A DNA stretch of 16,152 nucleotides from Prasinococcaceae sp. CCMP 1430 (Eukaryota > Prasinodermophyta > Palmophyllophyceae > Prasinococcales > Prasinococcaceae). The stretch lies in assembly GCA_013416795.1 (NCBI GenBank), contig RQSC01000020.1, forward strand, positions 123,516 through 139,667, in the 5' to 3' direction. This document shows, one piece after another, positions 6,950 through 14,850 of the stretch. The position numbers and the translations under genes were made by a program. Under the pieces are notes generated by a model, which saw nothing but the letters and a program-made list of their open reading frames with translations, ran no database searches and was not told the origin of the DNA. Numbering within the stretch: the stretch's first letter is position 1; every line of letters begins with the position of its first letter.

Positions 6950-9166
6950 TCACTCCCGCGCCTCGGCTGCAGCAGCCGCCTCGACCTTTGCCCTGTGCTC
7001 TGCTCGCAGGACGCGCCGCATGACCTTGTTGCTCGCCGTGCGCGGCAGCGCCTCGAGCAGCACGACCTCGTCCACCTTGAAGAGCGGATTGAGATGCACC
7101 TTCACCGCCTTGGAGAAGGCCGCGTGCAGCTGCGCGAGGTCGAGCTCGGCGCCCGCCTTGGCCACCGCGGCAACCACCAGCCGCTCGGGGCCGCCTCCGG
7201 CCGGAGGGACCGAGAATGCGGCGGTCTCCGCCACGCCTTCGAACGCCCCCGCACACGCGCGCTCGATCTCCAGCGAGGACACCTTAATGCCGCCCAGGTT
7301 CATGGTGTCGTCGGTGCGGCCGTGCGCCACGTAGTACCCGCCCGCGAGCCGCTCGACGGCGTCGCCGTGCCGCCTCAGCGTCTCGCCATTCGCGCCCTTG
7401 GGCATGCCTTCGTAGTACACCGAGTGGTGGTCGCGGTTCAGGAGGTGCGTGGACGAGCCAAGCATGGGCGGCACGAGCGCCACCTCGCCCAGGCCCTCGC
7501 CCTCGACGAATGCGCCAGGCGTCGGGGAGGACTCGTCGAGCAACCTGATGGACGCGCCGATTGTCGGAGTGGAGAACGCCGCGGCGACCTGCGCCTGCAG
7601 CGGACAGCCGCTGAGGAAGCCGCCGCCGATCTCCGTGCCGCCGCAGTACTCGATGATGGGCGCGTAGCCCGCGCGCGAGGACAGCCACATGTAGTCCTCG
7701 GCGGCGCTCGCCTCGCCCGACGAGGCGTACGCGCGCACGCTCGACCAGTCGCACCCCTCGGTGGAGCCGAACGCGCGCCACGCGCGCGCGATGGAGGGGA
7801 CGAGGCCGAGCATGGTCACGCGCGCGCGCTCCACGAAGCGGCAGAAGGGCGCGCCGATGGGCGAGCCGCAGAAGAGCGCGAGCGCCGCGTCGTTCAAGAG
7901 CGACGCATACACGAGCCACGGGCCCATCATCCAGCCCAGGTTGGTGGGCCAGCAGACCACGTCGCCGCGGCGCACGTCCTGATGGCAGTGCGCATCCGCT
8001 GCGCTGCGCAGCGGCGGCATGCTCGACCAGGGGATCGCCTTGGGCTCGCCCGTCGTGCCGCTCGAGAAGAGGATGCCCGTCGGCTCCGATGCGCGGCACT
8101 CGACGGGCTTGAACGCGGCGACGGCATCGGCAGTGGCCCGCGCGAGGAAATCGGCCCACACCAGATCGCCCTCGCGGAGCACAACGCCCTCAGCGACGTC
8201 CGCCGCGGCCGGGCCTGCCGCGGGCAGCACGACCGTCGGCGGTGCGCCGCCGGCCGCCGCGACGCGCGCGTACAGCGGCAGCGACTTGCCGCCGCGCGGC
8301 ACGACGTCCTGAGTGAATGTGAGCTTGGCCTCAGACAGTCTGAGGCGGGTGGCGATCTCGGGCGTTGAGAAAGAGTCCGCGATGGACACCGCCGCCATGC
8401 CCGCAGCGACCACGCCGAGGAATGCCACCACCGACTCCACGTTCATCGGCATGTCGATGGCGACGGCGTCGCCTTCCTTGAGGCCGCTCGCTTGCAGCGC
8501 GGCGGCGAGGGCGTATGCGCGCGCCTTGAGGTCGGCCCAGCTGATTGTGCGCAACGTCGCGCCCTCCGGGTCGCGCTCGTCCTCCCAGACGACGGCCGTC
8601 GCGCGCTCGTCGCGCCCCTCCAGGCAGCACGCCGCCACGTTGAGACGCGCGCCTGGCAGCCACTCGGCGCGCTCGACGCCGCCCTCGCCCGCAGGTACGC
8701 GGAGCATGGCCTCGGCGGACGCGCCTTCGGCGAAGCGCACGCCCATGCGCGCGAGCAGCGGCGGCCAGAAGGTCTCCGGATCGCGCACGCTGAGCGCGTG
8801 GAACGCCCTGTAGTCTCGCACCGGATCGCCCGTGCGCTCTTCGCGCCATTGAGCGTCGCCGTCGCACTCGCGCATGAGCGCCGCGAGATTGGTGCGCGCG
8901 GCGCCCGCGGCCGTCGGCGTCCAGTACGGCCGCAATGTACCGCCATTGCCGTCGTAGCAGGCGTCGAAGACGGCCTTGTGGGCCTCGAAAGGCTCATTGC
9001 GCAGCACCTCCGCCAGGCACACCGCCTGCCAGACCTTCTCGGCGTCACCGCCGCCGCCCGCGGCGCCGCGCGGCAGCGCCGCGAGCAGCGCGTCGGCGCG
9101 CGCCTCGTCGCCGCCATAGGCGGCCGCCGCGAGCGAGTTGGCGTCGAGGCTGCGCCACATCGGCAT
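6950..9166 (-). CDS. Acyl-activating enzyme of the plant AAE17/AAE18 type (AMP-forming acyl-CoA synthetase)
   Basis: An adenylate-forming enzyme that would activate a carboxylic acid with ATP and load it onto CoA; the exact substrate is unknown. It is intronless, with 738 residues. The P-loop-like motif ILFSSGTTGEPKAIPW includes K376. The second adenylation motif is YCGGTEIGG (507-515). The hinge is HGRTDDTMNLGGIK (615-628). The C-terminal catalytic Lys is K714 in LPRTASNKVMRRVLR. Family-specific stretches include CWPTNLGWMMGPWLVYASLL, MLGLVPSIARAW and SSGEAS. The long N-terminal part (about 200 residues before the AMP-binding fold) is also typical of AAE17/18 and of related acetoacetyl-CoA synthetases. 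A TAG lies one codon before the ATG at 9166, fixing the start. The protein ends EARE, so the peroxisomal C-terminal tripeptide seen in plant relatives is missing and location is uncertain. Acetoacetyl-CoA synthetase is the main alternative name. Confidence 0.9.
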   Translation of the reverse strand: MPMWRSLDANSLAAAAYGGDEARADALLAALPRGAAGGGGDAEKVWQAVCLAEVLRNEPFEAHKAVFDACYDGNGGTLRPYWTPTAAGAARTNLAALMRECDGDAQWREERTGDPVRDYRAFHALSVRDPETFWPPLLARMGVRFAEGASAEAMLRVPAGEGGVERAEWLPGARLNVAACCLEGRDERATAVVWEDERDPEGATLRTISWADLKARAYALAAALQASGLKEGDAVAIDMPMNVESVVAFLGVVAAGMAAVSIADSFSTPEIATRLRLSEAKLTFTQDVVPRGGKSLPLYARVAAAGGAPPTVVLPAAGPAAADVAEGVVLREGDLVWADFLARATADAVAAFKPVECRASEPTGILFSSGTTGEPKAIPWSSMPPLRSAADAHCHQDVRRGDVVCWPTNLGWMMGPWLVYASLLNDAALALFCGSPIGAPFCRFVERARVTMLGLVPSIARAWRAFGSTEGCDWSSVRAYASSGEASAAEDYMWLSSRAGYAPIIEYCGGTEIGGGFLSGCPLQAQVAAAFSTPTIGASIRLLDESSPTPGAFVEGEGLGEVALVPPMLGSSTHLLNRDHHSVYYEGMPKGANGETLRRHGDAVERLAGGYYVAHGRTDDTMNLGGIKVSSLEIERACAGAFEGVAETAAFSVPPAGGGPERLVVAAVAKAGAELDLAQLHAAFSKAVKVHLNPLFKVDEVVLLEALPRTASNKVMRRVLRAEHRAKVEAAAAAEARE

Positions 9167-9437
9167 GGCCTAGATCATCAGCCAGCAGGGAGCAAGGGGT
9201 GGGGGGGAAGGGGCCAACACCCTCTCTTGGAGCAGGGTGGAGGCAGTCACGCCTCCGGCTCTCCAGCCGCGCGGCGCTCGTTGCGCGCGGCCAGCGGCCC
9301 TGCGGCGCAGCGCACGCCGCAGCGCGGGCTTTGCAGCACGCCCCAGAGGCGGGCGCGGGGCGCGGCGCGTGCGGTGTGGCCAGCGGTGCAGGCGCTGCAG
9401 CGCGGCGCACCGTCAGCGCTTCTGCGCGAAACGAACC
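9167..9437. promoter_or_regulatory. Upstream region of the AAE17/18-like gene
   Basis: About 270 bp between the synthetase start and the stop of the seipin-like frame. It is GC-rich with a G-run at 9199-9207. No clear TATA or coding content. It must hold the synthetase 5' UTR and core promoter, unless these extend into the seipin fragment. A CACGTG box lies slightly further up at 9485-9490. Confidence 0.4.
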
Positions 9438-9920
9438 CTACACTTCACCGCAAATACTGCAAATTGTACATGGTAACCCGAACCCACGTGCTACGGATTG
9501 TGCCAACCAGGCGCCGACATAAACCCGGTCTGAGCGTGGATGCGCAAACATCCAGGGTCTCTCGGGGTCGTACCCCGGTGAATCCACAATCAGACCGGGG
9601 ACGTCAGCGCGGGTCGTCTGGCGGGTGCGGCACACCATGCACGGCCGGCGGGGGCGCAGGCGCGCCCCCACTGGCGCGGCAGGGGATGCCTCGCGCGCCG
9701 CCGCGCGGCCGTCGGCGCTCAGCAGCTCCGCCGACACCTGGAAGAGCCCCACGCGCGCGTTGTGCGCCGTCTCGGGCAGCGTGAGCGCGAGCGTCACGTC
9801 GTACGCCTGGCCCGCGCGAAACAGGCGCGTCGACGAAGGGGTGGAGGCGGTGATCTTGCCGTTCTCCAGGCCGGGGGTCGCGGGCGGGAGGAAGGTCGCC
9901 AGCGCGGTCGCGCGCTCGCC
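9438..9920 (-). CDS. Seipin-domain fragment (lumenal domain start), incomplete at both ends
   Basis: Seipin is an ER membrane protein of lipid-droplet assembly. On the minus strand an exon opens after the acceptor CGACGCAG (ending at 9921) in phase 0. It reads through TPGLENGKITASTPSS and then FRAGQAYDVTLALTLPETAH and NARVGLFQVSAELLSADGR. This matches the seipin lumenal core (the GQPY..T..L.LPES..N..LGMF.V pattern), followed by RPCMV, which resembles the next seipin strand. The frame then runs into unrelated sequence, including a hairpin repeat, and stops at 9440-9438. The rest of the lumenal fold and both membrane helices are not found in the window. The upstream intron is a GTCG microsatellite, and beyond it lies a gene on the other strand. 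This looks like a truncated remnant or an assembly break, though distant exons cannot be excluded. Confidence 0.6.
   Translation of the reverse strand, partial: GERATALATFLPPATPGLENGKITASTPSSTRLFRAGQAYDVTLALTLPETAHNARVGLFQVSAELLSADGRAAAREASPAAPVGARLRPRRPCMVCRTRQTTRADVPGLIVDSPGYDPERPWMFAHPRSDRVYVGAWLAQSVARGFGLPCTICSICGEV
9524..9599. repeat. Imperfect inverted repeat with nested hairpins
   Basis: Arms CCCGGTCTGAGCGTGGAT (9524-9541) and ATCCACAATCAGACCGGG (9582-9599) pair over 16 of 18 positions. Inside are a perfect CGGGGT/ACCCCG hairpin with a 3-nt loop (9563-9577) and a competing GGATG/CATCC hairpin (9538-9553). The whole 76-nt unit folds as a branched structure. It is not a tRNA: arm and loop lengths are wrong. 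It resembles a small MITE or structured RNA, but no target-site duplication is clear. Confidence 0.7.
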
Positions 9921-9924
9921 CTGC

Positions 9925-9980
9925 GTCGGTCGGTCGGTCGGTCGGTCGGTCGGTCGGTCAGTCGGGTCGGTCGGGTCGTC
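9925..9980. repeat. (GTCG)n tetranucleotide microsatellite
   Basis: About eight perfect GTCG units (9925-9958), followed by degenerate GTCA/GTCGG units to about 9980. It lies exactly between the seipin-like exon (-) and the LicD exon (+), within the putative introns of both. It is prone to length change and assembly collapse. Confidence 0.9.
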
Positions 9981-10000
9981 GAGAGCGCGGGTGAGCGCGG

Positions 10001-11110
10001 GTGGGGGTCAGGGCCGTCTTCGCTCGCGAGGAGCTGCGCCGCCGATTGAGGGAAGGGCGCCCTCACAGCGCTCGTGGGCGAGTCTATGCACAGGGACACC
10101 CGGCGCCCACGGCGCTGCTGCCGCGCGAGGTGGACGCGCTGTACGACGCGCTGGAGGCGACGGCGGCGGCGCTCGACGCGTGCGGCGCGCGGTGGTTTGC
10201 CGTGGCGGGAACGCTCCTCGGCGCCGTGCGGCAGCGCTCCATCCTGTTCTGCGATGACGACGTCGACATTGCCGTCCTCGAGGCGGACTACGACAGGGTG
10301 AAGGAGGCGCTGCCGGACCTGCTCGCGCGCGCCGGCGGGGGGGAGTACAGGGCCGGGGACAGACGCGCAGCGTATGCGTACGTGCGGCGTCCGTGGCCGG
10401 CATGCGACCGCGTGCGGCCGGGCTACGGCCAGAGCTGCAGTCACGTGTGGGTCGACGTGTTCGTGCTTCGGCGCTACGAGAGCGCCGATGCGCTGCGCAA
10501 GCTGCTGTGCGGCGGTTGTGGGAGTCATGACAGGGGTGGCGGAGAGGGGGCCAGCGGCGTCGAGGCTGAGGACCCGCTGCCGGAGCCGCTTCGACACGCC
10601 CGATACCCGCTGTATCACTACGATACGGCGCAGGCGGTGAGGCTCTGGCCTCGCGAGTGGCTTGCCCCCGAGGCGGTGGAGATCGACGCGCCGCTGCGGA
10701 GGTTGGCTTTCGCGGAAGCGGTGGAGAGGCCGTCCGACGACGCCGAGGAGGACCTCGCGCCGCGCGCGCCGCGCGTGGAGCGCCTCGCGCACTTGCGCGT
10801 CCCCGGGCCTGGCGACGCCGTCGGCTACCTTCGCCGAGCGTTCGGCGAGGCTTGCTTCGATGAGTACCCGGTCGGGGCCGCCGCGCACGCCGCATGGCAG
10901 GCGGAATTCGCAGGCAGGGGCGCAGATGCAGAAGGCCGCGAGGGCAATGCCGCGCGCATGCTGCCGCTGCGCCCCGAGCACTACCGGCCCATGCAACACT
11001 CGCGGCGCGCGAAGCGCGCGCACGACGTTGCAAGCTTCGACGAGGCGTCGCTGCGTGCGAGGCTAAGGCGGTACGACGAGGCATGCGGCAACGCTGCTGT
11101 GGATAGATAG
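10001..11110 (+). CDS. LicD-family phosphotransferase-like protein, 5' end unresolved
   Basis: LicD/fukutin-type proteins transfer phospho-groups (phosphocholine in bacteria, ribitol-phosphate in animals) onto glycans; the substrate here is unknown. The core is a nucleotidyltransferase-like motif at about 10192-10295: WFAVAGTLLGAVRQ, then FCDDDVDIAVLEADYD. The Asp cluster at 10253-10267 is the expected metal-binding site. Downstream HVWVDVFVLRRY fits the family's second conserved strand, and there is a Gly/Asp-rich insert near 10515-10575. The stop is TAG at 11108-11110. The frame opens after a TGA at 9992-9994 and contains no ATG upstream of the LicD motif, so a 5' exon is missing. A likely acceptor is gggggtcag ending at 10011 (phase 2). 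A phase-compatible upstream candidate (ATG 9686, donor GTGAGC at 9781) is Arg/Pro-rich and antisense to the seipin exon, so it is doubtful. No signal anchor is visible. Confidence 0.8.
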   Translation: MGVRAVFAREELRRRLREGRPHSARGRVYAQGHPAPTALLPREVDALYDALEATAAALDACGARWFAVAGTLLGAVRQRSILFCDDDVDIAVLEADYDRVKEALPDLLARAGGGEYRAGDRRAAYAYVRRPWPACDRVRPGYGQSCSHVWVDVFVLRRYESADALRKLLCGGCGSHDRGGGEGASGVEAEDPLPEPLRHARYPLYHYDTAQAVRLWPREWLAPEAVEIDAPLRRLAFAEAVERPSDDAEEDLAPRAPRVERLAHLRVPGPGDAVGYLRRAFGEACFDEYPVGAAAHAAWQAEFAGRGADAEGREGNAARMLPLRPEHYRPMQHSRRAKRAHDVASFDEASLRARLRRYDEACGNAAVDR

Positions 11111-11195
11111 ACCAACTAGGGTGCGCCATTTTTATATTGCTAATGTTGTGGAATATGTGCTGTAGAGAGCGCTACGACACGGTGGCGCACACCTG
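11111..11195. terminator. Convergent gap with inverted repeat
   Basis: An 85-bp gap between the LicD stop (+) and the LRR-gene stop (-). Perfect 8-bp arms GTGCGCCA (11121-11128) and TGGCGCAC (11183-11190) flank a locally AT-rich stretch (11129-11157). It is a possible shared 3'-end element; function is inferred only from position. Confidence 0.3.
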
Positions 11196-12580
11196 CTACA
11201 GGCCCAACTCAAGCACTGTCGACCTCTCCTGCGCAATCTGCCTGAGGCGTTTCTTTGCATCGTCGCCGATGGAGTTGTTGTACAGATACAGCGCCTGCAG
11301 CGCCTGGTTGTCCTTGAGCGCCGCGCCGAGCGCCGCGGCGCCCTCGTCGCCGATGGAGTTGTTGTACAGATACAGCGCCTGCAGCGCCTGGTTGTCCTTG
11401 AGCGCCGCGCCGAGCGCCGCGGCGCCCTCGTCGCCGATGGAGTTGTTGCGCAGCTCCAGCGTCTGCAGCGCCTTGTTGGCCTTGAGCACCTCGGCGAAAT
11501 TCTGCATACCCTGAGCATTGAGGTCACCAACTCGAAGCTCCCTCATGTTCTTGTTGTTGACCAGCTGGTATCGTAGTTGCTTGCCAAGAGTGGTATCGCT
11601 CCCAGGCAGCGCCGACCAGTCGGCGATGTAAAGCCTCTGATCAGTCAGCCTACCCTGGATGAGCGCCTCGATTGCCTGGGCCGCATCGACGAAGTCGTTT
11701 ACAGTCGTAGTAGCCGCGTCGCGCGCGCGCCGGCGCTCGTTCATTTGCACTCGCACGAGTGGCGCCACGCTCACGAGCGCTGGGAGCGTGTACTCGCCGC
11801 GACTAGCCTCGAGTGTCTCCACCAGCTTAGCGAAGAGCGCATAAAGTGAGGTCACGATATTGGCCAGCGCGACGCTGGAAGAGGCAGACGCAACGAAGGT
11901 GATGACCAACTGTGGCGCATCTTCGAGCAGGATGTTGGCTACCAGCATATGCGTGCGCGGTATGTAGCCATCGAAACGTGGCTGCTTCCTCCTGCCGACG
12001 AACCAGAGGTAACGCACCCATCCAAACATGTCCAACGCTGCCAGTGCCCACAGCAGCGTGCCAATAGCTGCAAAAACTGCCGCCGCGACCATCAGGCTCG
12101 CATTCACACCAGTACCATCCGTGCGTTTGTCACAGCAGCGGTCCAAGAGATTCTTGAAAAAGACCCAGTCCAGCGCCACATCCGCGTCCGCGACGCCCGA
12201 TGCAAAGAACCTCGCTAGCGTGATGCGTTGCTTGATGTCATCCGCGATGAGCGAATCGGCTGACGGCGGCGACTCCTCCTCACTGGCCTCGTTGGCCGGA
12301 GCATCTCCTTTCGCAGCAGAGGCAGGAGTGCCGGGTGCGCGCCGCCGGCGCACTTGACTTTCCCCAAAATCGTTGCGAGCGCTGCTCTACTACAAAGTTG
12401 GTGCTACCATCCACCGCCCGCGGTATGGCCTCTTCCACATCATCTTCTTCCCCTGTGCAGGCTGTGCTCGAAGCGTCTCGGACGTCACTATTTCCCGCGC
12501 GTCGCAACCAGCCTCGGCACCCCCACTCCCAGCGTTGCCACAGCCACGCGCGGCATCGTAGCATCGTCGCGTGTAGCCAT
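11196..12580 (-). CDS. Multi-pass membrane protein with C-terminal ribonuclease-inhibitor-type LRRs
   Basis: The main exon (12381-11196) lacks an in-frame ATG before the membrane region and meets a TAG at 12389-12387. A phase-matched upstream exon 12580-12489 (MATRDDATMPRVAVATLG) joins through a 107-nt intron (donor GTGACG, acceptor GAGCAG), giving 425 residues; this join is inferred. An acidic linker (about 55-75) precedes a hydrophobic segment (about 125-150). After WFVGRRKQPRFDGY comes a second membrane region (about 176-218) that begins LLEDAPQLVITF, a motif recalling XK-related and other 'EDxPQ' membrane families. A soluble stretch leads to LRRs at about 315-410 with the unit NNSIGDEGAAALGAALKDN. 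The LRR class is typical of algal NLR-like repeats, but there is no NTPase domain. Function is unknown; a membrane sensor or a scramblase-like protein are guesses. Domain calls are good, the N-terminus is moderate. Confidence 0.75.
11263..11430 (-). repeat. Two identical 84-bp tandem LRR units (plus a diverged third)
   Basis: 11263-11346 and 11347-11430 are identical base for base. Each encodes one 28-residue LRR. The adjacent unit at 11431-11514 starts with the same 18 bases and then diverges. Identity at synonymous sites means recent duplication or conversion. Confidence 0.95.
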
Positions 12581-13466
12581 TCTGTGATCCCTCCCTCGCC
12601 AGCCTTGCGGCTGTAGATATTCCAAACAATGACTAGGTACACAAAGCGCACCACCATACTGCCTCGAGCACGCGTCCGACAGTGGTTTGGCGGGCAATAG
12701 GTGCTGCCAAAGCTGCTGGCGCCACTGAAGTCGCCCAGCGAAGCGCTGACGCTGCCGCCCCGCACCGACGGACACGGCAGCGCCGACACACGGGCCGCGC
12801 CGCGCCACGCTTATTTCACTGCGCTGCGGGCGTGCACGAGTTCTCTCGCTCAGCCGTGCGCGCGCGCGGGAGAGAGAGAGAGCCCACGCCGCGCACGTGC
12901 TGTGTGCGCTGTGTGGCCCGCAGGCTCTGACGTCAGTCGCTCACTGCTGCTTCGTGCCATTTGGTTGTCAAATTTGCGTGAATATTCCAGTGGCGCAGCG
13001 CCGAGCACTGACGTGAACGGAGTCCTCATTAGCCACTGCACCTCGCATACGCGACACCATCTCGCACCTACTAACACATCTCCTTCTGGAGTTGATTCGT
13101 GCAAGGTCCCTCTCGACTCTCCCTCTCGGCTGCGCTCCGTTGGAAGCCCTTATGGAGCGGACAGTGACGCCAAGCTGCTGCCGGCCAAACCTCAGCTTAG
13201 CTTTGCGCAGTGGCCATGCAGAGAGTACGTACGCCGGCGGCGGCGCGCGGCTAAGAAGCACAGGGCGCGACACATGACACGGCATAAATGAGCACTATTA
13301 GCCTTAGCAGTGACCGCTTGCTACATTTGCAATTTGCACTGGTGGCGACGACCGAGTGCCTCGGCACCCGCACGCTTGCGACTGGTTGAGCGTCGCGTCT
13401 CGTCGCATTGAAGGCGACACGAGTGAGAGCGAGCACCCGCCACGACACGAATAGTAGCCGGATGCC
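12581..13466. other. Long intergenic region, no convincing gene
   Basis: About 890 bp between the 5' end of the membrane/LRR gene (-) and the 3' end of the R-SNARE gene (-). GC content falls relative to the coding regions. It should hold the LRR-gene promoter and the SNARE 3' UTR. It contains a short GA repeat (12869-12881), an AT-rich patch at 12958-12990, and a TACTAAC at 13069-13075 with no splice sites around it. Reading frames exist on both strands, but their composition is not gene-like. Confidence 0.5.
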
Positions 13467-14388
13467 TCACGTGACGCACGCGAAGCCCCGGCACACGGCC
13501 AGGAAGATGACGAATCCGAGTAAAATCAGCAGGCCGAAGACGAGCAGCTTCATGCGCAGGTTTTGGCAGCACATAGCGCGGCGCAGCTTCTTGCCCTGCA
13601 GGCGGAAGGTCTCCGCGCTGTCTTTCATCTGGTCGCTCTTGAGCAGCACGTCGTCGAGGCGCTCGCCGCGGGCGAGCACCTTGTCGATGTTATCAACCAT
13701 TGTCTCCTTCACCTCCTCGACCTGACTGCGCACCGCGTCCACCTTTGACATGCCCGCGTCCAGCTTGCGGTTGTTCGCGTCCGTGATGCGGCCGAGCTCC
13801 GCAGCGAAGGCCACCGCCTCCGAGGGCGCCGCGCTCGCGCTGTGGCGCTGAAAGTATGCCTCAGACGCGTCCTGCAGCAGCGATCGCACCGTCGCGGGCC
13901 GCGCGCCCCCTACTGCGAGCGCGCCGAAGCACACTCCGCTGCGCACGCGCGCGTATGCGCGGCGCCCGTGCCCGACGTCAAAGTCGTAGGATCCGTCCTC
14001 GCGCAGGCGCTGCCGGACCTGCGCCGCTGTCTTGGCGAGCGACGGTCCGGGTGGGGCGTACGATTCGCTGCCGCTGCCACCCGCCGGCATGTACTCACAC
14101 TGCGCGCAACACATTGATCACGCAGATCCGCGGTCAGTCGCACGCGCGCCATGTTTGATTGGCTGGCACACACATAATTTTCGCGCGCAGCAGAGCATCT
14201 TCTTTCCTGTCGCGGCGCACACGTACCAGGCCCGTCGCCCCGCGCCCTATGAAGGCGTAGGCCACGCGGGACCGCTGTGATGCCTCCGGGCCGCGCCCCG
14301 CGGAGAAGCCGCCCCCGCCCTTATCCCCGCGCGACCCATTGGCGGCCTTGCCCCAGATGCTGTCGCCGCCGCCTCCTCCGAACGACAT
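13467..14388 (-). CDS. Longin-type R-SNARE (VAMP7/VAMP72-like) with Gly-rich N-terminal extension
   Basis: A vesicle SNARE for endomembrane fusion. Exon 1 (14388-14227) and exon 2 (14099-13467) join across a 127-nt intron (donor GTACGT, acceptor GCGCAG) in phase 0, giving 264 residues. The join restores the longin strands: VAYAFIGRGATGL|CEYMPAG. The longin domain spans about 42-140. The SNARE motif spans about 172-232, with the zero-layer Arg R198 in NIDKVLARGERLDDVLLK. A juxtamembrane CC (231-232) could be palmitoylated. The tail anchor is 237-257 (MKLLVFGLLILLGFVIFLAV) with only seven residues after it. The 41 residues before the longin fold (MSFGGGGGDSIWGKAANG...) are unusual, since longin SNAREs normally start within a few residues of the first strand. 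No later Met in exon 1 offers a shorter start. The stop is TGA at 13469-13467. Confidence 0.9.
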
Positions 14389-14850
14389 CGCCCCCGGACA
14401 AAGGCCGCGCGCCGTCGTCGGCGGCGGCGATCGGCCCGACCCAAGCTCGCCCGCCCGCGCGGAGGCAGACCCGCTGCTACACGACGCTCACGCCACCCCC
14501 CCACGCAGTCGCGCGCGTGTATGCGAAGGGGGAGGGTGGTTGGCTCACGCGCCGCTGTATAGCGCAGCGCGTGCTCTCTCTGGCGCTTCCGCGTGCACAT
14601 GTGCGCGCGCGCCGAAAAAAAAAAGGGGCGCACTGAGCGCGCGCGCACACGCAGGCAGGCGGTGCCCCGAAAACACCCTCCTGCCGGTGGGGGTGGGGCG
14701 GGGGTGCGAGCGTGTGCAGCGCTGCGGGCCGGGCGCGCGTATGCGCGCGGGCGCGGGCTGTGCAGGGCGCGATCGCCGCCGACGACGGTGCGGCGCGCGA
14801 GGCGCTGGTCGCGTGGGCGGCTGCGCAGGCCCTGTCGAGATGCGGGTTAC
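14357..14850 (+). CDS. Weak candidate two-exon plus-strand gene fragment
   Basis: Low confidence. An ATG at 14357 reads MLSPPPPPNDIAPGQRPR and on to a GTATGC donor at 14519. An acceptor gctgtgcag ends at 14765 in matching phase 0, followed by GAIAADDGAAREALVAWAAA, which looks like an ordinary coding helix. The first exon is antisense to the 5' end of R-SNARE exon 1. No 3' end can be fixed, and no domain is recognised. It may be chance in GC-rich sequence. Confidence 0.2.

Noticed and set aside
6797-8368. Long open plus-strand frame (about 520 codons)
   Set aside because: It is the antisense shadow of the AAE17/18-like gene, which has intact adenylation motifs on the minus strand.
9524-9599. 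tRNA-like fold
   Set aside because: The outer stem is too long and there is no anticodon arm or T-loop consensus.
8492-9784. Long open plus-strand frame (about 430 codons)
   Set aside because: Antisense to the AAE-like N-terminus and the seipin exon; Arg/Ala/Pro-rich with no domain.
9925-9980. CRISPR-like or satellite array
   Set aside because: A simple tetranucleotide microsatellite with no spacers.
9794-11023. Long open minus-strand frame opposite the LicD gene
   Set aside because: The plus strand carries the recognisable LicD DDDxD motif; this frame is low-complexity antisense.
12701-13291. Plus-strand frame of about 196 codons between the LRR and SNARE genes
   Set aside because: No domain, mixed third-position bases and lower GC than neighbouring exons; likely chance.
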